From assembly GCA_037447335.1 (NCBI GenBank), contig JBBIGV010000004.1:24878-88877 (forward strand): a stretch of DNA of 64,000 nt. Direction: 5' to 3'. Each line of letters opens with the position of its first letter. Position 1 is the first letter of the stretch. The position numbers were made by a program, and so were the translations under genes. Under the pieces are notes generated by a model. It did no database searches. It was not told the DNA's origin and saw nothing but the letters and a program-made list of their open reading frames with translations. Source of the DNA: JBBIGV01 sp037447335. GTDB lineage: Bacteria > Bacteroidota > Ignavibacteria > Ignavibacteriales > Ignavibacteriaceae. Positions 52,214-60,892 of the stretch are shown in pieces.

Positions 52214-52786
52214 ATGAAAACATTATTTATTACTTTGATGACAATCTGTGTTTTTGCAGTAAATGCACAAAACCTCAGGCAGAATGCTGCATCTTCGCTT
52301 TTTTCAGACCAGAAAGCAACCCAGGTAGGCGATGCAGTTACAATTATTGTGATGGAATCATCACAAGCTTCAAACAATGCCGAAACCAATACAAGCAGGA
52401 GCAGCAGCCTCGGGTTTAACGCAGGAGGCAACGTTGCAAAAAATGATTTGCCGGGCGTTGATCTTGGCATCAATTCGGGCAATGATTTCACCGGAATGGG
52501 CTCTACCAAAACCACTGGTCTTATAAAAACTAAAATCAGTGCAATGATAGACTCTGTACTGTCCAACGGCAATCTGATAATTAAAGGCAGCAGAAAAATT
52601 GCTATAAACGGTGAAGAACAAATAATCTTTATCAAAGGAATTGTCAGAAGTACTGATATCCGACCAGATAACTCTGTTCTGTCATATAACATTTCTGAGG
52701 CTGAAATAATTTTCGAAGGTAACGGGCTAATTAATAATGCTCAAAAACCTGGCTGGCTTACAAAATTTTTCCATTGGCTTTTTTAG
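52214..52786 (+). CDS. flgH: L-ring protein FlgH without a lipobox
   Basis: 190 residues. FlgH features are visible: ATQVGDAVTIIVMESSQASNNAETNTSRSSSLGF, GNLIIKGSRKIAINGEEQIIFIKGIVRSTDI, and VLSYNISEAEIIFEGNGLI near the end. The signal peptide MKTLFITLMTICVFAVNA-Q carries a signal-peptidase-I type end and no lipobox: its only Cys (12) is in the hydrophobic core without the L-x-[GA]-C context. Classical FlgH is an outer-membrane lipoprotein, so anchoring here must differ. The rest of the protein looks complete. Confidence 0.92.
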   Translation: MKTLFITLMTICVFAVNAQNLRQNAASSLFSDQKATQVGDAVTIIVMESSQASNNAETNTSRSSSLGFNAGGNVAKNDLPGVDLGINSGNDFTGMGSTKTTGLIKTKISAMIDSVLSNGNLIIKGSRKIAINGEEQIIFIKGIVRSTDIRPDNSVLSYNISEAEIIFEGNGLINNAQKPGWLTKFFHWLF

Positions 52787-52795
52787 GAGAAACTG

Positions 52796-53890
52796 ATGAA
52801 AAAGATTATTTGCATTTTTTTTCTTTTGTTTTTCTTCAGTTCCTTTCTGTTTCCGCAACGGATTAAGGACATATCTTTTATATCGGGTGAAAGTTCAGAA
52901 CAAATAATCGGTTATGGGATGGTTGTCGGGCTTGCAGGTACCGGCGATAGCCACCGTACTCAGTTTACTATTCAGTCTATTACAAGTATGTTAAAAAGGT
53001 TTGGTATTACTGTTCCGCAGCATGACACAAAAACCCGGAACGTTGCCGCTGTGATGGTTACTTCTACACTTCAACCATATCTTAAGCCCGGGGCTAAATT
53101 CGATGTTAATGTTTCATCTTTGGGCGATGCCACAAGTTTGCTGGGAGGCGTACTGTTAATAACGCCATTATCCGGTATGACCGGTGAGGTATATGCCTTT
53201 GCACAGGGTCCGGTTTCTGTTGGCGGCTACGACATTCATACGCCAACCGGCAACAGGGTTGCTAAGAATCATACATTAGCCGGGAGGGTACCCGATGGCG
53301 GTTTGCTAAAACAATCCCCTCCGAATTTCGGATTGGGCAGTAATCAGATCGCTCTTTATCTGAAAGAACCTGATATGACCACTGCGAGCAACGTTGCAGA
53401 AGCTATAAATAATCAATTTGGTTCCGGGACATCAATTGCGGTTGATGCTTCGGAAATTTTGATCAACATTCCACCGGCAAGGCAGAATAATCTGATTCTG
53501 TTTATCTCCGAGCTTGAAAGCATCCAGGTGCAAACTGATCAGATAGCCAAAGTAGTACTTAATGAAAGAACCGGAACAGTAGTAGCGGGTAATAATGTTA
53601 TGATAAAGCCCTGCACCATTTCTCATGGCGGTTTAAATATTACTATCAGGTCTTACCCGATTATTTCACAGCCCGGCGCTTTTTCTGGCGGTTCTACAAT
53701 ATTTTTTAATAACGTTGTTCCGTTTACAAGCCAGGATTCCACTCATACAGTTGCAATTGAAGGTGCATCAAATGTTCAGGAGGTAGCTGCTGCGCTAAAT
53801 TCCCTTAAAGTTACTCCTAAAGATATTATAGCAATTTTCCAGGCTTTGAAAGAAGCTGGTGCCTTAATTGGTGAGTTGGTGATTTTGTGA
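52796..53890 (+). CDS. flgI: P-ring protein FlgI
   Basis: 364 residues with a cleavable signal (IICIFFLLFFFSSFLF). Typical FlgI stretches: RIKDISFISGESSEQIIGYGMVVGLAGTGDS, RNVAAVMVTSTLQPYLKPGAKFDVNVSSLGDATSLLGG, RTGTVVAGNNVMIKPCTISHGGLNITI and the final VQEVAAALNSLKVTPKDIIAIFQALKEAGALIGELVIL. AGGAG precedes the ATG. It forms the periplasmic ring around the distal rod. It overlaps flgJ by one base (TGATG). Confidence 0.97.
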   Translation: MKKIICIFFLLFFFSSFLFPQRIKDISFISGESSEQIIGYGMVVGLAGTGDSHRTQFTIQSITSMLKRFGITVPQHDTKTRNVAAVMVTSTLQPYLKPGAKFDVNVSSLGDATSLLGGVLLITPLSGMTGEVYAFAQGPVSVGGYDIHTPTGNRVAKNHTLAGRVPDGGLLKQSPPNFGLGSNQIALYLKEPDMTTASNVAEAINNQFGSGTSIAVDASEILINIPPARQNNLILFISELESIQVQTDQIAKVVLNERTGTVVAGNNVMIKPCTISHGGLNITIRSYPIISQPGAFSGGSTIFFNNVVPFTSQDSTHTVAIEGASNVQEVAAALNSLKVTPKDIIAIFQALKEAGALIGELVIL

Positions 53891-54699
53891 TGAATACTAT
53901 TCCATTAAAAATATCAGATCCGTCCAAACATGTAACTAAACCTCTTGAGGTAAACAGGAATTATTCGCCTGAAGAAAAAGTGAAATTAGCAAAGGCTTCA
54001 AGAGATTTTGAGAGTATGCTTACCTCACTGATGCTCAAAAGTATGATGCAAACAACCAACGGTCTGTTTGGTGAGGACAGCTATGGAGGGGATATGTTCG
54101 CAACCGTTTTCTATTCTGAGATTGCAGGCAAGATATCGCAGGATAAAGGGCTTGGTGTTGCCGACCTTCTCTATAAGAAACTAACCGGCGAAGATATCAA
54201 TTCATTAACAAAGTTGACTAAATTATCGCCTTTACGCAGGAGCGATTTAAAAATTATACCTCTGCTAGAAAAATTTCCTGTTTTTACGCCTTCCACAAGC
54301 TCGCTTAACAGGATTAACCAATTTGAGAAGCATATTACCGACGCCTCCAAACTTTACGGGATTGACAAAAATCTCATCAAATCAGTCATTCTTGCCGAAT
54401 CAGCCGGTAAAGTTGATGCAATTTCATCTGCAAAAGCAAAAGGGTTAATGCAATTAATGGACGGAACAGCTAAAGAAATGGGCGTAAAAAACGTCTGGAA
54501 CCCGCGTGAAAATATTTTCGGGGGTACTAAATATTTGGCTCAAATGCTTCGACAATATAATGGAGATGTAAAGCTGGCTTTAGCTGCGTATAATGCCGGC
54601 CCTGGTAATGTAAATAAGCATAACGGTATTCCCCCTTTCGAAGAAACAAAGAACTATATAAACAGAGTTATTGGCTATTATAAACACTTAAATGGATAA
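53890..54699 (+). CDS. flgJ: FlgJ-type rod-binding protein fused to a lytic transglycosylase (SLT) domain
   Basis: 269 residues from ATG 53890 (a GTG three bases earlier is overlapped by the flgI stop). N-terminal Rod-binding domain (about 30-100): LAKASRDFESMLTSLMLKSMM, MFATVFYSEIAGKISQDKGLGVADLL. C-terminal domain (about 145-269) is a soluble lytic transglycosylase: catalytic Glu170 in LAESAGK, then AKGLMQLMDGTAKEMG and LALAAYNAGPGNV. In enterobacterial FlgJ this position is held by a glucosaminidase, so the same job, opening peptidoglycan for the rod, is done with a different fold. Confidence 0.93.
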   Translation: MNTIPLKISDPSKHVTKPLEVNRNYSPEEKVKLAKASRDFESMLTSLMLKSMMQTTNGLFGEDSYGGDMFATVFYSEIAGKISQDKGLGVADLLYKKLTGEDINSLTKLTKLSPLRRSDLKIIPLLEKFPVFTPSTSSLNRINQFEKHITDASKLYGIDKNLIKSVILAESAGKVDAISSAKAKGLMQLMDGTAKEMGVKNVWNPRENIFGGTKYLAQMLRQYNGDVKLALAAYNAGPGNVNKHNGIPPFEETKNYINRVIGYYKHLNG

Positions 54700-55159
54700 T
54701 TTTATGAATGAAAATGAACTGTTAAATACAGTTGAGAAACATCACGCATTGCTTCAACGCCTTTTAAAGGCTGTTCGTTCAAAACAAAATGCATTGATTA
54801 ACAATGATTTCGATAATCTCACAACCGCAATCTCGGAAGAAGAAAAAATATTATCCTCAATAAATATTGTAAACAGGGAAAGAGCCAATATTCTTAAAAC
54901 GCTCAAATCGAAGTACAGTCCCAACAGCGAATCATTCACAATTACCGGAATTCTCGATACAGTGTCTGCTGAATTTGATTCAGTAATTAAACAAAAGCTG
55001 GCAGATTATCTTTCAGAAATTAAAAGCCTTGCCGAAGAAATAGTGATAGAAAATTACCTGAACATGACTATTATCGAAAATTCAAGAAACCTGCTTAATG
55101 ATATGGTTTCGGTAATAGCCGGCAAGGAAAGAACAACAATTTTAGACAGAAAATATTGA
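54692..55159 (+). CDS. flgN: FlgN-like chaperone for hook-associated proteins
   Basis: 155 residues, helical. Starts at ATG 54692, overlapping flgJ by 8 bases; ATG 54704 is an alternative. The pattern LLQRLLKAVRSKQNALINNDFDNLTTAISEEEKILSSINIVNRERANILKTL fits FlgN, which carries FlgK and FlgL to the export gate. flgK follows after one base, supporting this role. Confidence 0.78.
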   Translation: MDNFMNENELLNTVEKHHALLQRLLKAVRSKQNALINNDFDNLTTAISEEEKILSSINIVNRERANILKTLKSKYSPNSESFTITGILDTVSAEFDSVIKQKLADYLSEIKSLAEEIVIENYLNMTIIENSRNLLNDMVSVIAGKERTTILDRKY

Positions 55160-55160
55160 T

Positions 55161-56519
55161 ATGGCTATAAGCAGAATATTTGATTTATCTACCCGTGCAC
55201 TTACAACCTACAGGAGGGCGCTGGATGTTACAGCTCATAACATTGCTAATGCATCCAATCCGGGTTTTTCGCGACAGAGAGTAAATTTCTCTGCACAGTA
55301 TGCTGATTCTTACGCAGGCAGAACCTGGGGCGCCGGTGTAAATATAGATCAGGTAAAACGCGCTAATAATATTTTAATAGACAGCCAGGTTAGGTTTAAT
55401 ATGTCTAATCATGGCAGCAATAGTCAAAGTTCAACAATACTATCACATATAGAATCGGTATTCAGCGAACCAAACGGCGTAGGAATTTCAGATTTATTGA
55501 CGTCTTTTTTTAATTCGTGGAGCGAGTTATCCGTCTCACCCAATTCAGTTGCCCATCGGAATAATGTTATTTACGCAGCTAAACAGCTTTCGCAAAAAGT
55601 TCAGAATGTGTACGATCATCTTGCATCCACCAAAGAAAATCTTAAAACAGATTTTTCTGCTGAAGTTAAAACAATCAATCAATTAATCAGCAGCATTGGC
55701 GAATTAAATTCACAGATAGCTCATGCATCTGTAAATGGAAGCACCCCGAATGATCTGCTTGATAAGCGGGATGTTCTTATTAACGAGCTTAGCGCGCTTA
55801 TAAATGTGCAGGTTAATTATGATGCGGACAATTCAACCAGGATTTCAATCGGAGGAATTCTGGCGGTTGACAGAAGTTTTACAACTTCATTCAAAATGGA
55901 GTTGATGAACGGAAAACTGAGTATGGTAAGTAATAACGGCGATGGAACAGCAAGCCTGCGAAATGGTGAACTATTTGCTATCTCGGAATCTTATTCAAAA
56001 AATATTTCCGGTTATAAAGATTCACTTGATGCTGTGATGAATCATCTGGTAGAGCGTGTTAACAGTCTGCATCGCGGCGCTTACACTGCAACCGATCCCC
56101 CTCAAACAGGTTTGGATTTCTTTACCGGCTATCAGGATGGTATTCTTCAGATCAACACGGCAATTATAAATGATGTTATGAAGCTGGCTGTTTCGGCAGA
56201 CGGTACTTCCGGTAACGGAGATATTGCCCTTCAGATTGCCGGGCTTAGCACTTCAAAAGTCTTTAACGGAAAAACTTTTTCGGACCTTTATTCCGATTTA
56301 CTTAACCAGATTGCTAATGATAAACGTACCGCAGATCTGAACATGCAGGCAGGCGAACTTGTGCTGGCAAATCTTCAGCAGCAGAAGCTTACCTATGCCG
56401 GCGTTTCGCTTGATGAGGAGATGGCTAACATTATAAGATTTCAGAGATCTTACGATGCTTCAGCAAGATTAATTAAAGTTGCAGATGAAATGCTCAAAAC
56501 AATAATAGATTTGGTTTAA
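55161..56519 (+). CDS. flgK: Hook-filament junction protein FlgK (HAP1)
   Basis: 452 residues. N-terminal LTTYRRALDVTAHNIANASNPGFSRQRVNF (rod-type motif) and a FlgK central part (LLTSFFNSWSELSVSPNSVAHRNNVIYAAKQLSQKV, LDKRDVLINELSALINVQV) precede the C-terminal VSLDEEMANIIRFQRSYDASARLIKVADEMLKTII. It is shorter than the ~550-residue enterobacterial form, losing part of the outer domains. Two bases separate it from flgL. Confidence 0.95.
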   Translation: MAISRIFDLSTRALTTYRRALDVTAHNIANASNPGFSRQRVNFSAQYADSYAGRTWGAGVNIDQVKRANNILIDSQVRFNMSNHGSNSQSSTILSHIESVFSEPNGVGISDLLTSFFNSWSELSVSPNSVAHRNNVIYAAKQLSQKVQNVYDHLASTKENLKTDFSAEVKTINQLISSIGELNSQIAHASVNGSTPNDLLDKRDVLINELSALINVQVNYDADNSTRISIGGILAVDRSFTTSFKMELMNGKLSMVSNNGDGTASLRNGELFAISESYSKNISGYKDSLDAVMNHLVERVNSLHRGAYTATDPPQTGLDFFTGYQDGILQINTAIINDVMKLAVSADGTSGNGDIALQIAGLSTSKVFNGKTFSDLYSDLLNQIANDKRTADLNMQAGELVLANLQQQKLTYAGVSLDEEMANIIRFQRSYDASARLIKVADEMLKTIIDLV

Positions 56520-56521
56520 TT

Positions 56522-57769
56522 ATGCGTATTACAGATTCATATATAATGAACAGTTATTTACGGACTCTTAATCAGAATAAAACAAGGCTTGAGAGGCTGC
56601 AAAGAGAACTATCAACCCTTAATAAAATTCATAATCTTTCAGATGCGCCCGAATCTATCAGCCGCATTCTGCGCTATAAAGAAAATCTTTCACATACCGA
56701 ACTTTATACCAAAAACATTCAGAACGGATTAGCCGGATTGAATACGACTATAGATTCAATGGAACTAATGGATGCTGAAATCATTAATGTAATTTTCGTT
56801 ATTGCTGAATCAAAAAATCCTGCAAATAATGATTTCACATCTTTTGCAGATCGAATTGATGCTGCTCTTAAAAATCTTCTTTCACTGGCGAACAGGTCAT
56901 TCGATGGTAAGTATTTATTTGCCGGAACTGACCACAGCAAGGAGCCTTTTAATTTTTCGGAAGGAAATGGCATTGTAAATTTTAATACTCATTCAATTTC
57001 TGGTCTTCACAAAATCAAGATAAGCAGCAATGTCACTCATCAGATTAATATAACCGGAGCAGAGCTTTTTGCATCAACACTTAAAGCTGATGGAAATTTA
57101 TCTGTTTCAGCGCCTGTTGGAACTGTATCTGTGAGCCAAACATCTGTTTACGGTGCAGAGGGAACTGAGTATACCCTGAATACCTCCTATACAAAAACTG
57201 CAGTAAATACCTACTCGCTTAGTTACGATATTACAGACAGTGAAGGAAATAGCGTATTTTCAACACCGCCTCAACCTAAACAAATAATTTTTTCCGGCGG
57301 TAAGATTCAGTCTATAGACGGTACGACGCCCGCACCATTTGAAATAATCAATGAACAAAGCCGTATTAAGTTTTCATTTGATATTACCGGTTTAACCGAA
57401 AGCAATGAGCCGGAATCGTTCAATTTTTCCCTGAACAGAAAAGCAGACATTTTTAATATACTTTTAGCAGTAAGAGATAATTTCAAAAACGGTCTGCTTC
57501 CTTCCGAACAGCAAAGAGAAATGATTGATTCGTTCAGAAAATCTCTGCTTAATAAAACTTCCGAAGCCGGTAACAGAGTTAACATTATGAATAGCGCAGA
57601 GGAATCTTTAATCTCACAAAATGCGCGGCTGCAAAAGCTGCTTTCTGATGAAACAGATGTTGACGTTGCAAAAGCTGTAATGGAGCTTCAAAACCAGGAT
57701 TATCTTCTGCAGCTTTCATATAAGGTGGCAGCAATGATTCTGCCCAAATCGTTAATGGATTATTTATAA
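56522..57769 (+). CDS. flgL: Hook-filament junction protein FlgL (HAP3)
   Basis: 415 residues. N-terminal helices (RITDSYIMNSYLRTLNQNKTRLERLQRELSTLNKIHNLSDAPE) and C-terminal flagellin-like helix (SRLQKLLSDETDVDVAKAVMELQNQDYLLQLSYKVAAMILPKSLMDYL, reading ARLQKL...) match FlgL; the FDGKYLFAGTD segment near residue 125 is diagnostic. A central Ig-like insert (about 180-310) makes it longer than usual. It joins filament to hook with FlgK. Confidence 0.94.
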   Translation: MRITDSYIMNSYLRTLNQNKTRLERLQRELSTLNKIHNLSDAPESISRILRYKENLSHTELYTKNIQNGLAGLNTTIDSMELMDAEIINVIFVIAESKNPANNDFTSFADRIDAALKNLLSLANRSFDGKYLFAGTDHSKEPFNFSEGNGIVNFNTHSISGLHKIKISSNVTHQINITGAELFASTLKADGNLSVSAPVGTVSVSQTSVYGAEGTEYTLNTSYTKTAVNTYSLSYDITDSEGNSVFSTPPQPKQIIFSGGKIQSIDGTTPAPFEIINEQSRIKFSFDITGLTESNEPESFNFSLNRKADIFNILLAVRDNFKNGLLPSEQQREMIDSFRKSLLNKTSEAGNRVNIMNSAEESLISQNARLQKLLSDETDVDVAKAVMELQNQDYLLQLSYKVAAMILPKSLMDYL

Positions 57770-57790
57770 CTAAAAATTAATAATTGATAC

Positions 57791-58177
57791 ATGGAAATCT
57801 CTACTACTCAATTCGGAAAAATAGAATACTCAGAAGATAAGGTCATTAATTTTCCATCCGGAATTATCGGGTTTGAAAATCTTAAAAACTATATCCTGCT
57901 GAAACAAGACGAAGATAATTTCTACTGGTTAAACTCTGTTGAAGAGCCTGAAATAGTGTTCCCGCTTTTCGGAATAAAAGTTTTAGACGACAATTACCCG
58001 GCTTCAGAAGGCGATGAACCGTTTGGGATTGTTACTTTGAATAAAGACCCGCTGCAAATAACCATTAATCTTAAAGCACCGGTTTATCTGGATCAGATCA
58101 AAAGGACAGGTATTCAAAAAATTCTTGATAATGACTTATACCCGATTGATTATCAATTATTCAGAAAAGATGACTGA
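57791..58177 (+). CDS. fliW: Flagellar assembly factor FliW
   Basis: 128 residues. Key FliW stretches: IEYSEDKVINFPSGIIGFENLKNYIL (residues 8-33), then EEPEIVFPLF and FGIVTLNKDPLQITINLKAPVYLD. FliW binds flagellin, and when free it binds CsrA and relieves repression of flagellin mRNA. Gene order flgL-fliW-csrA with a one-base overlap into csrA is the classic homeostasis cassette. Confidence 0.95.
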   Translation: MEISTTQFGKIEYSEDKVINFPSGIIGFENLKNYILLKQDEDNFYWLNSVEEPEIVFPLFGIKVLDDNYPASEGDEPFGIVTLNKDPLQITINLKAPVYLDQIKRTGIQKILDNDLYPIDYQLFRKDD

Positions 58178-58413
58178 TGCTGATACTTACACGTAAAATA
58201 AATGAAGAAATTATTATTGATTCGGAAATCAAAATTAAAATTCTTTCAATTAGTGAAAACCAGATTAAAATTGGTATCAGTGCACCTGAAGACGTCCGGA
58301 TCTTTCGCAGCGAGATTTATGAAAGGATTAAAAATTCTAACATAGAAGCCTCTGCTAATATTGGCAGAGAATTGAATATCTCAAATTTAAAAATTAATGT
58401 AAAAAAAAACTGA
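58177..58413 (+). CDS. csrA: Carbon storage regulator CsrA, RNA-binding translational repressor
   Basis: 78 residues. Starts MLILTRKINEEIIIDSEIKIKILSI, with GISAPEDVRIFRSEIYERI following: the full five-strand CsrA core with the RNA-contacting Arg near residue 44. The C-terminal extension of ~20 residues is the form that binds FliW in Bacillus. It is encoded next to fliW. The flagellin leader at 15224-15265 is the best candidate target in the window. Confidence 0.96.
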   Translation: MLILTRKINEEIIIDSEIKIKILSISENQIKIGISAPEDVRIFRSEIYERIKNSNIEASANIGRELNISNLKINVKKN

Positions 58414-58440
58414 ACGTAAAATTCTGAAATAAGATTACAT

Positions 58441-59298
58441 ATGTTTGTTATTATTGGACTATTAGTAGTTGCTTTATCAGTTGTTGCAGGATTCCTCTTT
58501 GCCGGGGGCAATCTGATGGTGCTAATGCAATGGGCAGAGATCATCATAATTTTCGGTGCGGCTATTGGTAGTGTACTAATTTCATCTCCGCCCGGTTTAT
58601 TAAAAAAAATTCTGAAGGTGCTCCCAAAAGCTATAAAACCGCTTGGCTATACAAAGGATGATTACCTGATTCTGCTTAAGTCCTTCAATGATTTATTTCT
58701 CTTAGCACAGCGCGATGGATTACTAGCGCTGGAAAAGCATGTAGAAAAGCCCGAAGAGAGTGAGGTTCTGGGAAGAGATAAACGATTTCTAGAAAATGAA
58801 CATGCGCTGAATTTCTTTTGTGACACTTTAAAAGTAATGCTTTCAGGCGGAGTTCCGCCGCATGAACTTGAAAATCTTATTGATACCGAAATTGAAACTT
58901 TTGAGATAGAATCAAAACCTGTTGCCGGAACTATTGCAAGAGTTGGCGATGCTTTACCGGGGCTTGGCATCGTGGCAGCAGTGCTTGGTATTATTATTAC
59001 AATGGGATCAATAAATGATGGAGCTGAAGCTGTTGGACATCATGTTGCTGCAGCTCTTGTTGGAACTTTTCTTGGCGTTCTACTGGCTTACGGATTTGTT
59101 AATCCGCTAGCAAGCAATATTGAGCATGGATTTGAAAATGAACTTCGTTACCTGGAAACTATTAAAGCTTGTGTTGTTGCGTATGCGAAGGGTAATCCTC
59201 CGATGATTGCGGTTGAAATTGCGCGTCGTACCATATTTTCGGATGAGCGTCCTTCCTTTTCTGAACTTGAGAACTTCATCAGAAACCGGCAAGCGTAA
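58441..59298 (+). CDS. motA: Stator protein MotA
   Basis: 285 residues, four membrane helices: two near the start (VIIGLLVVALSVVAGFLFAGG; IIIFGAAIGSVLIS) and two near residues 170-225. The conserved Pro173 lies in DALPGLGIVAAVLGIIITMG. The cytoplasmic loop (about 60-165) carries the charged residues that meet FliG. The length and the ISMGSINDGAEAVGHHVAAALVGTFLGVLLAYGF-type end are normal. It abuts motB. Confidence 0.95.
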   Translation: MFVIIGLLVVALSVVAGFLFAGGNLMVLMQWAEIIIIFGAAIGSVLISSPPGLLKKILKVLPKAIKPLGYTKDDYLILLKSFNDLFLLAQRDGLLALEKHVEKPEESEVLGRDKRFLENEHALNFFCDTLKVMLSGGVPPHELENLIDTEIETFEIESKPVAGTIARVGDALPGLGIVAAVLGIIITMGSINDGAEAVGHHVAAALVGTFLGVLLAYGFVNPLASNIEHGFENELRYLETIKACVVAYAKGNPPMIAVEIARRTIFSDERPSFSELENFIRNRQA

Positions 59299-60060
59299 AT
59301 GGCAGACAAAACACCCGTTATAATTATAAGGAAGAAAAAAAAGGGGGAAGGGCATCACGGTGGAGCCTGGAAGGTTGCTTATGCCGATTTTGTTACCGCT
59401 ATGATGGCTTTGTTTATTGTACTCTGGATTATGGGACAGGATGCTGACGTAAAGGAAGCGGTTGCAAGTTATTTTCAGGACCCTATAGGTTTTTCAAACA
59501 GAGCTAAAAATATGTTTGATGGAAAAAGCTCTTCGATGATTAACCCCGGACTGGAAGAAGAAGCTAAAAGAAAAGCGCTCGAAAAAGAACGGCTTACCCA
59601 AATGGGTGAAGAAATTATTTACGAACTTGAAGAAGATAAAAACTTCAAAGAATTAACAGATCAAATTAAAATTGATATTGTTGAGGAAGGTTTAAGAATC
59701 GAGCTTATAGATTTTGGTAAGGATATGTTCTTTGAAATAGGAACTGCTGACCTGAAACCCAAAGCAGGTTTACTGATTGAAAAGCTTGGCTCCATCCTTG
59801 CACGTATCAATAATACAATTATTGTTGAAGGGCATACCGATTCAAGACCATATATGGGCGACGGCACCGGTTACACTAATTTTGAGCTAAGCTCTGACAG
59901 AGCTAATTCAGCAAGGCGTGCACTAATTATTGGCGGATTGCCCGATTCGCAATTTGGTGAAATCAGAGGGCATGCAGACAGGCTTCTTCGCGATGCAACA
60001 GACCCCTTTAGTGAGGTTAACAGGCGCATAAGTATTATTGTTCGGTACACATCTAATTAA
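59299..60060 (+). CDS. motB: Stator protein MotB
   Basis: 253 residues. A basic N-terminus is followed by GGAWKVAYADFVTAMMALFIVLWIMG, in which Asp30 is the ion-binding residue; the short plug follows (DPIGFSNRAKNMF). The OmpA-like peptidoglycan-binding domain covers about 145-253 (VEGHTDSRPYM, SSDRANSARRALI, RGHADRLL, VNRRISIIVRYT). Tyr preceding Asp30 and the Ala-Asp-Phe context are the proton-type arrangement, though ion specificity needs testing. A weak hairpin with A/T stem follows the stop. Confidence 0.96.
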   Translation: MADKTPVIIIRKKKKGEGHHGGAWKVAYADFVTAMMALFIVLWIMGQDADVKEAVASYFQDPIGFSNRAKNMFDGKSSSMINPGLEEEAKRKALEKERLTQMGEEIIYELEEDKNFKELTDQIKIDIVEEGLRIELIDFGKDMFFEIGTADLKPKAGLLIEKLGSILARINNTIIVEGHTDSRPYMGDGTGYTNFELSSDRANSARRALIIGGLPDSQFGEIRGHADRLLRDATDPFSEVNRRISIIVRYTSN

Positions 60061-60206
60061 TGCATTCTTTTTTGGAAGAATTTTACTTAGGTTTAATTAT
60101 GATTAGATAAAAATGATTCGCAAGTTGAATTTGTAATCCTTCTTGTTTACAATCCTGCCGTACTTTTATGAATCCGGAAGGCGGTTTAATAAATATTTTT
60201 GAGCTT

Positions 60207-60857
60207 ATGAGTAAAGATAATGTTCTAGTTGTTGAAGATGATAAATATACCCGCCACATCATCGAAATGTATCTGACCAAACATAAAATTCAGGTAAAAT
60301 CAGCAGTCGATGGTGAGCAGGCATTACATTTATTAAAAGAATTTAAACCGAAGGTGATTATCTCGGATTGGAAAATGCCCGTTATGAATGGCATTGAACT
60401 TTGCAGATACTTAAAATCACACGAAGAGTATAAATACACTTATTTTATAATTTTCACTGCTAAAGCTTTACTGGAAGATCGCATTAAAGGGCTTGAATCA
60501 GGCGCTGATGATTTTATAGTTAAACCTATCGAAAATCTTGAAATTTTAGCGCGGGTCAGAACAGGTATCAGAATATTCGACCTGCAGGAACAGTTGCGTA
60601 AGAATGAACATACCCGCGCAATAATTGAGATAGCAGCCACAATCGGGCATAAGATTAATAATCCTTTAAGCAGTTTGTTATTGTCAATCCAGAACATTGA
60701 AGATGAACTTGATACAAAAAAAAGCGCTGTGAAAGAAGACCTCGCAATAATAAAACTGTCCATTGAAAAAATCAGGAAACTGGTTTACGATTTGATTCAA
60801 CTCAAAGACCCTTCGTTTACAGAGTATGTCTCAGGTCGTAAAATGATAAAGTTTTAA
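60207..60857 (+). CDS. Response regulator with C-terminal orphan DHp (histidine-phosphotransfer-like) domain
   Basis: 216 residues from ATG 60207; an in-frame ATG 60168 is possible, and neither has a strong ribosome-binding site. Receiver domain 1-122: acidic Glu10-Asp11-Asp12, phospho-acceptor Asp54 (ISDWKMPV) and KPI near residue 113. Residues about 128-216 form a two-helix histidine-kinase-like dimerisation unit with ATIGHKINNPLSSLLLSI (His148), but no ATPase domain follows. A phosphotransfer or dimerisation role is therefore likely. It lies downstream of motB and upstream of two more signalling or unknown genes. Confidence 0.82.
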   Translation: MSKDNVLVVEDDKYTRHIIEMYLTKHKIQVKSAVDGEQALHLLKEFKPKVIISDWKMPVMNGIELCRYLKSHEEYKYTYFIIFTAKALLEDRIKGLESGADDFIVKPIENLEILARVRTGIRIFDLQEQLRKNEHTRAIIEIAATIGHKINNPLSSLLLSIQNIEDELDTKKSAVKEDLAIIKLSIEKIRKLVYDLIQLKDPSFTEYVSGRKMIKF

Positions 60858-60892
60858 CGTCTGATAATTATTTTCACTTACAGCTTACTCGT

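Noticed and set aside
60064..60084. Terminator after motB (ATTCTT/AAGAAT hairpin)
   Set aside because: The stem is six A/T-rich pairs with only four T after it; too weak to call.
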